From NCBI GenBank assembly GCA_027297085.1, contig JAPUIL010000343.1, forward strand, positions 1 to 5,971: a DNA stretch of 5,971 nt. Direction: 5' to 3'. Shown here piece after piece: positions 1-5,913 of the stretch. The notes beneath the pieces are model-generated. The model saw only the letters and a list, made by a program, of their open reading frames with translations, was not told where the DNA came from and ran no database searches. Position numbers and translations under genes: made by a program. The stretch's first letter is position 1. Each line of letters opens with the position of its first letter. The DNA comes from Verrucomicrobiota bacterium. GTDB taxonomy: Bacteria > Verrucomicrobiota > Verrucomicrobiia > Opitutales > UBA2995.

Positions 1-70
1 GAGACTACCTGAAGAGGTGACTCTACTTCCTGTTATGCGATTTCCTTTGAACTGACTGTTTGTAGGCCGA

Positions 71-436
71 TTAAGTCTGCTGGAAAAGCTCTATTATATT
101 GTCTGAGGGATCGAGGCAAAGAATCTGTTTGCGTCCCTGATTTTCTATAAGATCGTTTTTAAACTGCACTCCGTTCTTTTTAAGTCGGGAAACAACAGTT
201 TCAATATCATCGACGGTAATTACCATTCGAGACCATCCTCCTGGTGAGGGTTTAGTTCCGTCTGGCATTGGCTTTGAGGCTGAAGCCTTAGGACCGGAGA
301 CGATTAGTTGTACGCCATCTCGTTCCAATATAGCTATTGCTGGTCCAAATTGTTCTTCCAACTTAAAATCAAAATTTGATGTATAAAATTCAACTGCCTT
401 GTCGACGTCATTTACTATATAGCGAAATCTTATCAT
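71..436 (-). CDS. VOC (glyoxalase/bleomycin-resistance fold) family protein
   Basis: A 121-residue protein, the usual length for a single-chain VOC protein made of two beta-alpha-beta-beta-beta modules. Module 1 opens with IRFRYIVNDVDKAVEFY (residues 2-18). Module 2 opens with GWSRMVITVDDIE (67-79) and ends with LDPSDNIIELFQ (108-119). Residues aligning with the usual first and third metal ligands (normally His) are Arg3 and Arg70, while the terminal Glu116 is kept. From memory, Arg at these places is shared by a common VOC subgroup with the GGW-x-R motif, so it is a family trait and not decay. It may mean the protein is not a classical metal-dependent glyoxalase. ATG at 436 is chosen over GTG at 445 because a strong Shine-Dalgarno sequence overlaps the GTG. 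The gene stands alone on its strand, next to a tRNA remnant. Substrate and role cannot be told from sequence. The fold assignment is firm, the function open. Confidence 0.88.
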   Translation of the reverse strand: MIRFRYIVNDVDKAVEFYTSNFDFKLEEQFGPAIAILERDGVQLIVSGPKASASKPMPDGTKPSPGGWSRMVITVDDIETVVSRLKKNGVQFKNDLIENQGRKQILCLDPSDNIIELFQQT

Positions 437-708
437 GCTAATCACCTCTTTCAGTTCTGTATGACTTGTGAATCAGTACAGTATAACCATTAAAGAAACT
501 GATAGTTTGTAGAACATACAATATAAAACTCAATATTGATGGTGTAGCGGAGAAAATCTAAGGCCAAAGGATGGAGAATAAGCGCAGGCGAATTCTCTGC
601 CATTGACCATTGACGAGAAACGGGACGGCAAATAACGCCAAAGGCCAACCGGTAACAGAAAACCTCTCATCGACTCCTGAGAAGTCTTGATTTTTCAACT
701 CGGGACGG
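437..708. other. Gene-free stretch between the VOC gene and the tRNA remnant
   Basis: No reading frame with coding character is visible on either strand. The left part (about 450-540) is AT-rich and probably carries the VOC promoter. The right part (541-708) is more GC-rich and holds only trivial repeats: a tandem CCATTGA pair (600-613), and the 8-mer CGGGACGG at 621-628 and 701-708, the second copy lying directly after the tRNA fragment's 3' end. If the tRNA fragment marks an integration boundary, this is one flank of it. Confidence 0.5.
441..450 (-). promoter_or_regulatory. Ribosome binding site that decides the VOC start
   Basis: On the minus strand AAGAGGTGAT closely matches the anti-Shine-Dalgarno complement and ends 4 nt before ATG at 436. 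It includes the alternative GTG start at 443-445, so translation from that GTG is unlikely. Further upstream a TATACT hexamer (480-485, minus) could be a -10 box, but no convincing -35 box lies at the right distance. Confidence 0.6.
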
Positions 709-750
709 TGGGCGATACTGGATTCGAACCAATGACCTCTGGTATGTGAG
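709..750 (-). pseudogene. 3' half of a tRNA-Val(CAC) gene, probable integrase attachment-site remnant
   Basis: Read on the minus strand, 744-750 gives the anticodon loop CTCACAT (anticodon CAC, Val). It is followed by the 3' strand of the anticodon stem ACCAG (739-743), a five-base variable loop AGGTC (734-738) and an intact T arm (717-733: stem ATTGG/CCAGT with one G-T pair, loop TTCGAAT). The 3' acceptor strand ATCGCCC (710-716) and discriminator A (709) complete it. The next bases read CCG, so CCA is not encoded. Upstream of the loop the sequence CCACC cannot pair with ACCAG, and no D arm or 5' acceptor strand follows. The gene is therefore cut inside the anticodon loop. Tyrosine recombinases commonly cross over there and leave such 3' halves at one end of an integrated element. 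A degraded tRNA gene is the alternative. Confidence 0.72.
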
Positions 751-812
751 GGTGGGTTGTGAATTGCCGCCTTTTGTTTTCAAAAAAATATCGCCAGGCG
801 CGGGAAAATAAG

Positions 813-842
813 TTGAGAATTGGGCTCTTTTGCCGGTATAGT
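813..842 (+). promoter_or_regulatory. Candidate sigma70-type promoter for the LamG gene
   Basis: TTGAGA (813-818) and TATAGT (837-842) are separated by 18 bp, and an A-rich run (782-789) lies upstream. Transcription would begin near 849, leaving a leader of about 38 nt before ATG 887. The leader contains AGGAG (870-874), 12 nt before the start codon, a long but usable spacing. This is motif matching by eye only. FCB bacteria often use a different -7/-33 promoter consensus, so confidence is limited. Confidence 0.35.
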
Positions 843-886
843 TAATAGGAGTTTTAGGAACCATCTGATAGGAGTATCGGGTCAAG

Positions 887-1891
887 ATGAAAGAGGTGGA
901 AAAGGCAGGGCTGGTCCTGCTGCTGTTGTGCAGCAATCTTTTGGGGCAGGATGGTTTGATCGCCTATTTTCCTTTCAACGGCAACACCAATGATGAAAGC
1001 GTGAGCGCCAATCATGCTATCGCCAACGGCCCGACGCTCACAGCGGACCGGTTCGGTAAGCCGGACAGCGCCTACAGCTTTGACGGCATCGACGATTTCC
1101 TACGCATCCCCTATCATCCAAGCCTGTATCCGGCCAGTCTCTCCGCGACGGTCTGGGTCAAAGTCAGCGAAACACCGTTATCCGGAAAGTACATTCTTAC
1201 AAGTTCCGGAGATATCGCAACACCTCCATTCGATCCGTTCAGAATTCGACTCAAGATCTCACGCAAAATTACGAGTCGTTTTGAAGGAGACGAAGACCGC
1301 TCGCATGTTGACCTGGAAAGCGAAAGCAAGCTCGAATTAGGCCGGTGGTATTTTATCGCCACCTCCTATGATGCAAACACAAGCAATGCCAGCCTCTACA
1401 TCAACGGAAATCTCGAGGACGTCACCAGTCTGAAGATGGTGTTGGATCGCAATGAATTAGGCTACATGGTAGGCGCCGGTCAACGATTCGACGGCCAGCC
1501 CGACAGCACGACCCACTTCAGCGGCAGTATCGATGACATCCGGCTCTATGATCGGGCTATCTCTGAAACAGAGGTTCGGTCACTGTTCAACAAAGGCACA
1601 CAGTTTGAAATCAAGATCGAGATATTAGAGCAGAATTTCCCAAATCCGTTCAATCCGACCACGAGGATCCGCTACGTTCTGGCGGTTCCTGCCAAAGTTG
1701 TGCTCAAAATTTTTGCGATCACAGGGCAGGAGGTGAGGACCCTCGTAAACGCAAATCAAGCTGCGGGATTGCAGGTGGTCGACTGGAATGGCACCGACCA
1801 CAACGGCCGGCGCGTGGCCTCGGGTCTCTACATCTACCGGATTGAAGCGGGACGACAAGATATCAGCAAAAAGATGCTGCTCTTGAATTAG
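887..1891 (+). CDS. Secreted LamG-domain protein with T9SS type A C-terminal sorting domain
   Basis: A 334-residue exported protein. Residues 1-21 form a short signal peptide (charged MKEVEK, then a Leu-rich core) with cleavage likely after LLGQ. The Cys at 15 lacks a proper lipobox. Residues about 24-234 form a concanavalin A-like LamG/jelly-roll domain (Laminin_G_3 type), shown by YSFDGIDDFLRIP, GRWYFIATSYD, SLYINGN and the hallmark FSGSIDDIRLYDRAISETEV. Such domains usually bind glycans or proteins. Residues 245-334 form a FlgD-like/Por-secretion tail: EQNFPNPFNPTTRIRY, a VVLKIFAITGQEVRTLV strand pair, DWNGTDHNGRRVASGLYIYR and a basic KKMLLLN end. This tail directs export through the type IX secretion system and is then removed or anchored. 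No catalytic domain is seen, so it is probably an adhesin or matrix protein. It converges on the TPR gene with a 54-bp gap in which no clear terminator is visible. Confidence 0.92.
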   Translation: MKEVEKAGLVLLLLCSNLLGQDGLIAYFPFNGNTNDESVSANHAIANGPTLTADRFGKPDSAYSFDGIDDFLRIPYHPSLYPASLSATVWVKVSETPLSGKYILTSSGDIATPPFDPFRIRLKISRKITSRFEGDEDRSHVDLESESKLELGRWYFIATSYDANTSNASLYINGNLEDVTSLKMVLDRNELGYMVGAGQRFDGQPDSTTHFSGSIDDIRLYDRAISETEVRSLFNKGTQFEIKIEILEQNFPNPFNPTTRIRYVLAVPAKVVLKIFAITGQEVRTLVNANQAAGLQVVDWNGTDHNGRRVASGLYIYRIEAGRQDISKKMLLLN

Positions 1892-1945
1892 CACGCTCAA
1901 GGTTTGAAGGTCACAAAACAAGAAGGTTCGGGGCGGGCTTTCAAG

Positions 1946-3349
1946 CTAATCCAGCAATTCTCCTTTCCCAAAGGCTTTCTCATACTCTCGCCAACTGCGC
2001 AACGGTCGGAGCGTGTCGGCAACACCCGCCACAGACCTGATGAGGATGAAAGGGTCGAGGCGAAAGTCGGACACTTCAGCCTTTCGAGCCTCCCGGTGCC
2101 AATTGTCATACCCACTGTAATCCAGGCGTCTCACCACGTTTTTTTCTTCACCAGGCGCCATGGACGCCACAGATAGGCTGTAGGCCCCATCACCAGCCGC
2201 CGCGGGCAGCCGCAGGTGAAAGCCCACTTTCCTGACCGTATCAGCGGCGAGATTCCTCAGTGCGAACTCAAACTTCAGAAACTTTGGATCATCTCGCCAG
2301 TATTGCCGCCCTACTTCCGCTCTCTTTATCTCGCCAATTTCGACCAAAGCCAGAATGTGGCCTTTGATCTGTTCATTGGTTTCTGCAATTCGAACCTTTC
2401 GCAAACGTTTGACCTCTGTCATATAGTGGGCGAGGTCGACCACACCCACAACGCGCCAGTCGTCACTCACCTTTCGCAGATCGAGCTTGAAGTCCAGGTC
2501 CGTTTCTAAAAGCGGATGCGAAAAGCGCAATGGAATCAACGCGCGTTCGCCCTCCTGTTGAACATCGCCGAGTCCCTTGAAGTACTCAGGCAACAAATGG
2601 TAATCTCTGGCCAGGTCCACGACTGACATACCCAACATTTCAGAGAGGACGGTCTGCGAATCTTGCGCCAGCAGTGCCAACAAGCTCCCTGCGCGAACCG
2701 ATCCCAGGAGGCTTGTTTTGACGGTCGCCTGCAATGCCGGCTTCATGGACTCCGCTAGCTTCAGCCCAAACAAAGCGCCCAACGCCTCAAATCCCCTGCC
2801 CGATTCATCCTCAAGTGAAGACTCGAGATATCCTGTGAAGACTTCGTCGACCAGGGATTCACAGAAAGCATCGACGTCCAGATGCTCCTCAAATCTTATG
2901 CGGTTCCGGGTCTCGACGGCGTCGGTCAACCGGGAAAGCGCATATTGTGGCCGGCTGCGAAACCAGCCCATTGCAAGGAAAAGCACGATAAGAACACCAG
3001 CAACAGTCACCCATGCGGGCAGCCTGGGGAGCACGAAGATTTCCCCGATAATTGCGACACGGCTCCACATAATGTTCCTGTTTGCAAGGAACTCTCTGGA
3101 TTTTTGATGCCCCAGGCCAGCCGCTTTCTGCAGATCTGCGATTGCTTCACCGGGACGACCAAGGAGGTTAAGCGCCACAGCCCGGTTGTAATAAGCCTGC
3201 TCGTTCCGGCGGTGCGCGATTATCGAGTCTGAAAATGCTTTTATTGCAGCTTCGTAATCTTCTTGCTCCGATAGATCAAGGCCCTCTTGCAGCCAGGCTT
3301 GTGAGCGCTTGGCATCGATGGGCGTCCGCAAGAAGCTGAACCAATCCAA
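1946..3349 (-). CDS. TPR-repeat membrane protein with DUF2939-like domain
   Basis: A 467-residue protein of unknown function. Residues 16-49 and 50-83 are two tetratricopeptide repeats (for example EQAYYNRAVALNLLGRPGEA), which usually bind partner proteins. Residues about 112-130 form a single hydrophobic membrane segment (WVTVAGVLIVLFLAMGWF) followed by a basic RSR. Next comes a region (about 135-310) starting YALSRLTDAVETRNRIRFEEHLDVDAF. This resembles DUF2939 proteins in its opening helix and its Val-Asp-x-x-Ala-Phe-type motif, and ends in a beta-rich DFKLDLRKVSDDWRVVGVVDL. Residues 350-440 look like a small beta-sandwich (FEFALRNLAADTVRKVGFHLRL). With TPRs before the membrane segment, they are probably cytoplasmic and the rest periplasmic. 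The start is TTG: no ATG lies between an in-frame stop at 3380-3382 and residue 94, and MDWFSFLRTP is a natural opening, but the ribosome binding site is weak. DUF2939 assignment is from pattern memory. Confidence 0.82.
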   Translation of the reverse strand: MDWFSFLRTPIDAKRSQAWLQEGLDLSEQEDYEAAIKAFSDSIIAHRRNEQAYYNRAVALNLLGRPGEAIADLQKAAGLGHQKSREFLANRNIMWSRVAIIGEIFVLPRLPAWVTVAGVLIVLFLAMGWFRSRPQYALSRLTDAVETRNRIRFEEHLDVDAFCESLVDEVFTGYLESSLEDESGRGFEALGALFGLKLAESMKPALQATVKTSLLGSVRAGSLLALLAQDSQTVLSEMLGMSVVDLARDYHLLPEYFKGLGDVQQEGERALIPLRFSHPLLETDLDFKLDLRKVSDDWRVVGVVDLAHYMTEVKRLRKVRIAETNEQIKGHILALVEIGEIKRAEVGRQYWRDDPKFLKFEFALRNLAADTVRKVGFHLRLPAAAGDGAYSLSVASMAPGEEKNVVRRLDYSGYDNWHREARKAEVSDFRLDPFILIRSVAGVADTLRPLRSWREYEKAFGKGELLD

Positions 3350-3507
3350 GAAGTCTCTGCCTGCCCTTGGATTACCTGTTCATGAACCCTGTTCGTCTTC
3401 ATTTCAGTGGATTCGTCCGGTGCGCTGCTGGCATCGGTCGGTTTAGAAAAATACAATCTGGCGAAACGGATAAGGCGGTGAAGGGGAAGCGCTGTTCGCA
3501 AGACGAA
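3350..3507. other. Gap with possible decayed T9SS-tail coding sequence
   Basis: No intact gene. On the minus strand, directly after the stop of the small reading frame at 3508, a second frame reads SPSPPYPFRQIVFF and then stops. The sequence continues in a third frame as SKPTDASSAPDES. Joined, these loosely resemble a T9SS/FlgD tail of the form YPNPF-x-Q-x-x-F-x-LPTDA. Two frameshifts and several substitutions would be needed, so this is only a suggestion of decay. The TPR gene's promoter and ribosome binding site must also lie here, but no strong promoter match is seen. Confidence 0.25.
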
Positions 3508-3702
3508 TCACGGCACCAATATGGCTAATGCGGAGCCAAAGACGTCACACCAATCATCATTATCGATTTCGCCAATGGGCCCGGGGCTCGCCTCTCCGGT
3601 CTCGGTGATTCCTGTGATGAATAAGGTATCGTCTCCACAGTTCAGAAACAACAACGAACAAAGACCCATCACCTCTACGCTTGGAATTGAGGCAATCAAC
3701 AT
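3508..3702 (-). CDS. Small hypothetical lipoprotein-like reading frame, possibly a broken gene
   Basis: A 64-codon frame beginning 7 nt after the amidase stop. The first 22 residues are hydrophobic and end LLFLNC, an imperfect lipobox (Asn before Cys is atypical). An acidic, Pro/Gly-rich linker follows: GDDTLFITGITETGEASPGPIGEIDNDDWCDVF. From memory, short secreted proteins in KSB1/Calditrichota-type genomes carry similar Asp-Asp-Trp linkers after a lipobox and often continue into a T9SS-like tail. Here the frame stops after GSALAILVP, and weak tail-like sequence appears in other frames downstream, which suggests a pseudogene. There is no good Shine-Dalgarno before ATG 3702. A GAGGTG lies directly against the internal ATG at residue 12, which is too close for normal use. 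The opposite strand carries an 87-codon frame over the same DNA with no protein-like features. It is real or recently functional at best. Confidence 0.35.
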   Translation of the reverse strand: MLIASIPSVEVMGLCSLLFLNCGDDTLFITGITETGEASPGPIGEIDNDDWCDVFGSALAILVP

Positions 3703-3709
3703 ATTCCAT

Positions 3710-5299
3710 TTAATCCGTCAAAAGAAATGTTGGCGCCTTTCTATGCTGAGTACCCTGCTCATACGCATAGGCGATTTCTATTAAAACCGGTTCACTCCAG
3801 GCTCGGCCAAAGAAGGAAATGCCCACTGGCACGTCACCAATAAAACCCATGGGCACATTAATATTCGGGTAACCGGCAAGCGCTGCATTAACGGAAGTGG
3901 ACAGCACAAAATTATCGCCGTTGAGCATGTCTGTTTTCCAGGCCGGACCGCCGGTGGGGGCTATGATCGCGTCCAGGTTATGGTCATCCATGGCCTGGTC
4001 TATGCCATCATCACGGTAAGCTAACAGCATATCGCGGACGGCTTTTTTGTATTCTCTCGATTCAAGGTCGCCCTTGGATTGCGCATTTTCCATTCGGCCA
4101 AGATTAAAATAGAGCATTTCCAGGCTATCGGCCAGCGTGGCAGCGATGGCGCCCTCCAGGTCAGTCACCGGGGCATCTTCCCCGAGTCTTGCGAAATATT
4201 TCCTGAGCCCATCTTTAAACTCAAAGGCCAAAACTTCTCGAGAATTTTTCCAGGGGTCTCCCTCTACCAGCTGCTCCAATTCAATAACTTCCGCGCCCTG
4301 GCTCTTTAAAAAACGGACAGCCCGGTGCATGAGTGTATCCACTTTGTGGCGTGTTCCCTCTTCGGTTTTGAGATAGGCAATGCGTTTGCCCTGCAAGCCA
4401 TCTTCTTTTAAGAACTGGGTGTAATCGGTAAAAGAGTTGCCTTGGCTGGCGAATGTTTTCTCGTCGCTGGAATCAACACCGGTAACAGCGCCTAACAAAA
4501 TCGCAGCGTCGGTGACCGTGCGTGTCATGGGGCCTGCCGTATCCTGCGTATCGCTGATTGGCACGATGCCGGAACGGCCCCAAAGGCCAACCGTTGGTTT
4601 GATGCCCACAACGCCATTTGCGTTGGCAGGACACATGATGGAGCCCCAGGTTTCGGTGCCGACAGCCACGGCGCATAAATTTGCTGAGACCGCCACCGCG
4701 GATCCTGCGCTTGAGCCGCACGGATTCCGGTCCAGCACATACGGGTTGTTGGTCTGGCCACCCACGCCGCTCCATCCGCTCGAGGAAAAAGAGCCACGAT
4801 AATTCGCCCATTCACTCAGGTTGGCCTTAGCAAGAATCACTGCCCCGGCTTCCCGCAATTTTTTGGCAACCCAACTATCCTGCAACGGATGGGAGTCTTG
4901 CAAAATTCTTGACCCGGCGGTGGTGGGCATTTTGTCATGCGTATCAATATTGTCTTTTAAAATAACCGGGATGCCGTGCATGGGGCCGCGGCTGTTGCCG
5001 GCTGCCAATTCTTGGTCCAGAGAATCCGCAATTTGCAACGCGTCGGGATTGACCAAAATAATGGCATTAAGCCCGGGGCCGTTGCGGTCAATCTCCTCGA
5101 TGCGATCGAGATAAAGCTGCACAATTTGCCTGACCGAATAGCGGCCGTCCTTATAACCCTGCTGGATTTCCGGGATGGTAATTTCATCCAGTTGGAATGG
5201 ACGCACTTTGTTGGATGAATCTTGTACCTGACAGGAAAGAAGTAAAGAACCTATTGCGAGGTAAGGCAAAAGCTTAAAAAAAGATTGAAATAACTTCAT
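3710..5299 (-). CDS. Amidase signature family hydrolase, predicted lipoprotein
   Basis: A 529-residue enzyme, full length for the amidase signature family, which cleaves C-N amide bonds with a Ser-cisSer-Lys triad. The triad is visible: Lys115 in PVILKDNID, cis-Ser196 in NPCGSSAGSA, and nucleophile Ser220, 24 residues later, in GTETWGSIMCPA. The C-terminus has the usual ISFFGRAWSEPVLIEIAYAYEQGTQHR block. Residues 1-23 are a lipoprotein signal ending LLLSC (Cys23), so the enzyme is exported and lipid-anchored. That argues against a GatA role in tRNA amidation, as does the absence of gatB/gatC. It resembles peptide amidases and similar extracytoplasmic amidases, but the substrate (peptide amide, aryl amide, other) is not decidable. 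ATG 5299 is well supported by AGGAG 5 nt upstream. Trp218 stands in the nucleophile loop where many homologues have Gly or Asp. The terminator at 5435-5462 insulates it from the nuclease gene upstream. Confidence 0.95.
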   Translation of the reverse strand: MKLFQSFFKLLPYLAIGSLLLSCQVQDSSNKVRPFQLDEITIPEIQQGYKDGRYSVRQIVQLYLDRIEEIDRNGPGLNAIILVNPDALQIADSLDQELAAGNSRGPMHGIPVILKDNIDTHDKMPTTAGSRILQDSHPLQDSWVAKKLREAGAVILAKANLSEWANYRGSFSSSGWSGVGGQTNNPYVLDRNPCGSSAGSAVAVSANLCAVAVGTETWGSIMCPANANGVVGIKPTVGLWGRSGIVPISDTQDTAGPMTRTVTDAAILLGAVTGVDSSDEKTFASQGNSFTDYTQFLKEDGLQGKRIAYLKTEEGTRHKVDTLMHRAVRFLKSQGAEVIELEQLVEGDPWKNSREVLAFEFKDGLRKYFARLGEDAPVTDLEGAIAATLADSLEMLYFNLGRMENAQSKGDLESREYKKAVRDMLLAYRDDGIDQAMDDHNLDAIIAPTGGPAWKTDMLNGDNFVLSTSVNAALAGYPNINVPMGFIGDVPVGISFFGRAWSEPVLIEIAYAYEQGTQHRKAPTFLLTD

Positions 5300-5304
5300 G
5301 ATAT

Positions 5305-5309
5305 CTCCT
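5305..5309 (-). promoter_or_regulatory. Amidase ribosome binding site
   Basis: On the minus strand AGGAG, inside GAAAGGAGA, lies 5 nt before ATG 5299 and fixes the start so that the lipoprotein signal is complete. Confidence 0.7.
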
Positions 5310-5434
5310 TTCGTTAATTTAAATGGTGTAATTTTTTTTCTTGATAGTTAACGTACCCTAAACTATGAATTAAGATAAGCTTATTAATGGCTTTGGTGCC
5401 TCTTTTTAACCGCGGCAACTTTACTCTGAAATTT

Positions 5435-5462
5435 AAAAAAAATCGTTGGGGCATAGCCCCAA
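5435..5462 (-). terminator. Intrinsic terminator downstream of the GIY-YIG gene
   Basis: On the minus strand TTGGGGC-TAT-GCCCCAA is a perfect 7-bp stem with a 3-nt loop (5446-5462), followed by CGA and eight T residues (5435-5442). There is no T run on the plus-strand side, so it works for minus-strand transcription. It would end the nuclease transcript about 170 nt past its stop and keep it from reading into the amidase. Confidence 0.7.
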
Positions 5463-5558
5463 ACCCCACCCACTCGTCGTTCTCACTCCATTCGCTTGGC
5501 GCTGCGTCCCTTGCGCCGCACTCCTTCCGCTCAAACAGCTCGTTTTGCTCATAGGTTC

Positions 5559-5652
5559 ACCCTGTGAAATAATGGTTCAATCTTATCCTTTAACAAAGCC
5601 TCTCGAAACCACAAAGGGATAAAAAAGCTATTATTCTACTATTTCACAGGGT
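5559..5652. repeat. Downstream inverted pair of the 13-bp nuclease-flanking repeat
   Basis: ACCCTGTGAAATA at 5559-5571 (plus) and its exact reverse complement at 5640-5652 form a 13-bp inverted repeat with a 68-nt spacer. The spacer contains a smaller imperfect pair (TTATCCTTT near 5583-5591 with AAAGGGATAA near 5613-5622). The right copy lies inside the GIY-YIG gene and encodes residues within its LPCEIVE end. The left copy is also part of TTCAC-CCT-GTGAA (5556-5568), a small hairpin in itself, and is bracketed by GGTTCA at 5554 and 5574. Confidence 0.8.
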
Positions 5653-5903
5653 AAATATTGCTTCAACCGATTCTTCAAATATCTTTTGCCATAAGTGGTT
5701 TTTAAATAGTACTCCCGGTGTGTGGCATCTTGTTGATTAAGACATCCTTCAAAATAAACCAATTTCAATGGTCTTCGGTTTTTTGTGGATTGCACATTTC
5801 CTCTATTATGTTCTTCTAACCGCTGGCGCAAATCAGATGTATAACCAGTATAAAACTGATTATCCACTTCGCTTTGAAGCACATATATATAAAAATAGGG
5901 CAT
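5631..5903 (-). CDS. Single-domain GIY-YIG endonuclease
   Basis: A 90-residue protein that is one GIY-YIG (URI-type) nuclease domain with almost nothing added. The GIY strand is Tyr5-Ile-Tyr7 (FYIYVLQS) and the YIG strand is Tyr18-Thr-Gly20 (FYTGYTSDL). The catalytic Arg is Arg28 in RQRLEEHN, and the metal-binding Glu is Glu64 in THREYYLK. STKNRRPLKLVYFEG (39-53) is the usual central strand. Known members hydrolyse DNA phosphodiester bonds. Free-standing ones like this are common in FCB and other bacteria, and their cellular role is poorly defined. ATG 5903 follows AGGA with a 7-nt gap, and an in-frame TAG lies four codons upstream (5913-5915), so the start is firm. The codons for the last residues lie in a 13-bp repeat that also precedes the ribosome binding site. 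The gene looks more AT-rich than the amidase and TPR genes, which hints at a separate origin. No target or partner gene is visible before the window ends. Confidence 0.93.
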   Translation of the reverse strand: MPYFYIYVLQSEVDNQFYTGYTSDLRQRLEEHNRGNVQSTKNRRPLKLVYFEGCLNQQDATHREYYLKTTYGKRYLKNRLKQYLPCEIVE

Positions 5904-5913
5904 ATTCTTTTCC

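Larger units (their letters stand above)
5300..5558. other. Amidase leader and GC-rich degenerate tract
   Basis: No gene is seen. From 5310 to 5434 the DNA is AT-rich and should hold the amidase promoter. It includes the perfect 10-bp palindrome ATAAGCTTAT (5375-5384) within a nearly palindromic 18 bp (5370-5387), a possible operator with no known owner, and a TAGTTTAG-like element (minus, near 5360-5367) reminiscent of the Bacteroidota -7 box. After the terminator (5435-5462) comes a GC-rich tract (5463-5550). It has three degenerate copies of CACTCnnTTCnCT-like sequence (starting 5471, 5484 and 5519) and a GGCGC/GCGCC inverted repeat (5498-5517). On the minus strand this tract would form the 3' untranslated region of the nuclease transcript. 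Confidence 0.5.

Noticed and set aside
71..436. Loss of VOC metal ligands as a sign of decay
   Set aside because: Arg at both positions goes with the conserved GGW-x-R motif of a common VOC subgroup, so the gene looks intact.
621..708. CGGGACGG direct repeat as integration footprint
   Set aside because: Eight bases 80 bp apart can arise by chance, and only one copy adjoins the tRNA fragment.
667..936. 89-codon minus-strand frame across the tRNA fragment
   Set aside because: Its SLVRIQYRPP segment is the translation of a tRNA T arm, and the remainder lacks protein-like composition and overlaps the start of the LamG gene.
1892..1945. Bidirectional terminator between the LamG and TPR genes
   Set aside because: No stable stem followed by a T run was found in the 54-bp gap on either strand.
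4473..4811. Overlapping long frames inside the amidase on both strands
   Set aside because: They are shadows of the amidase reading frame, which carries the catalytic motifs.
3710..5299. GatA subunit of tRNA amidotransferase
   Set aside because: It has a lipoprotein signal peptide, and no gatB or gatC is nearby.
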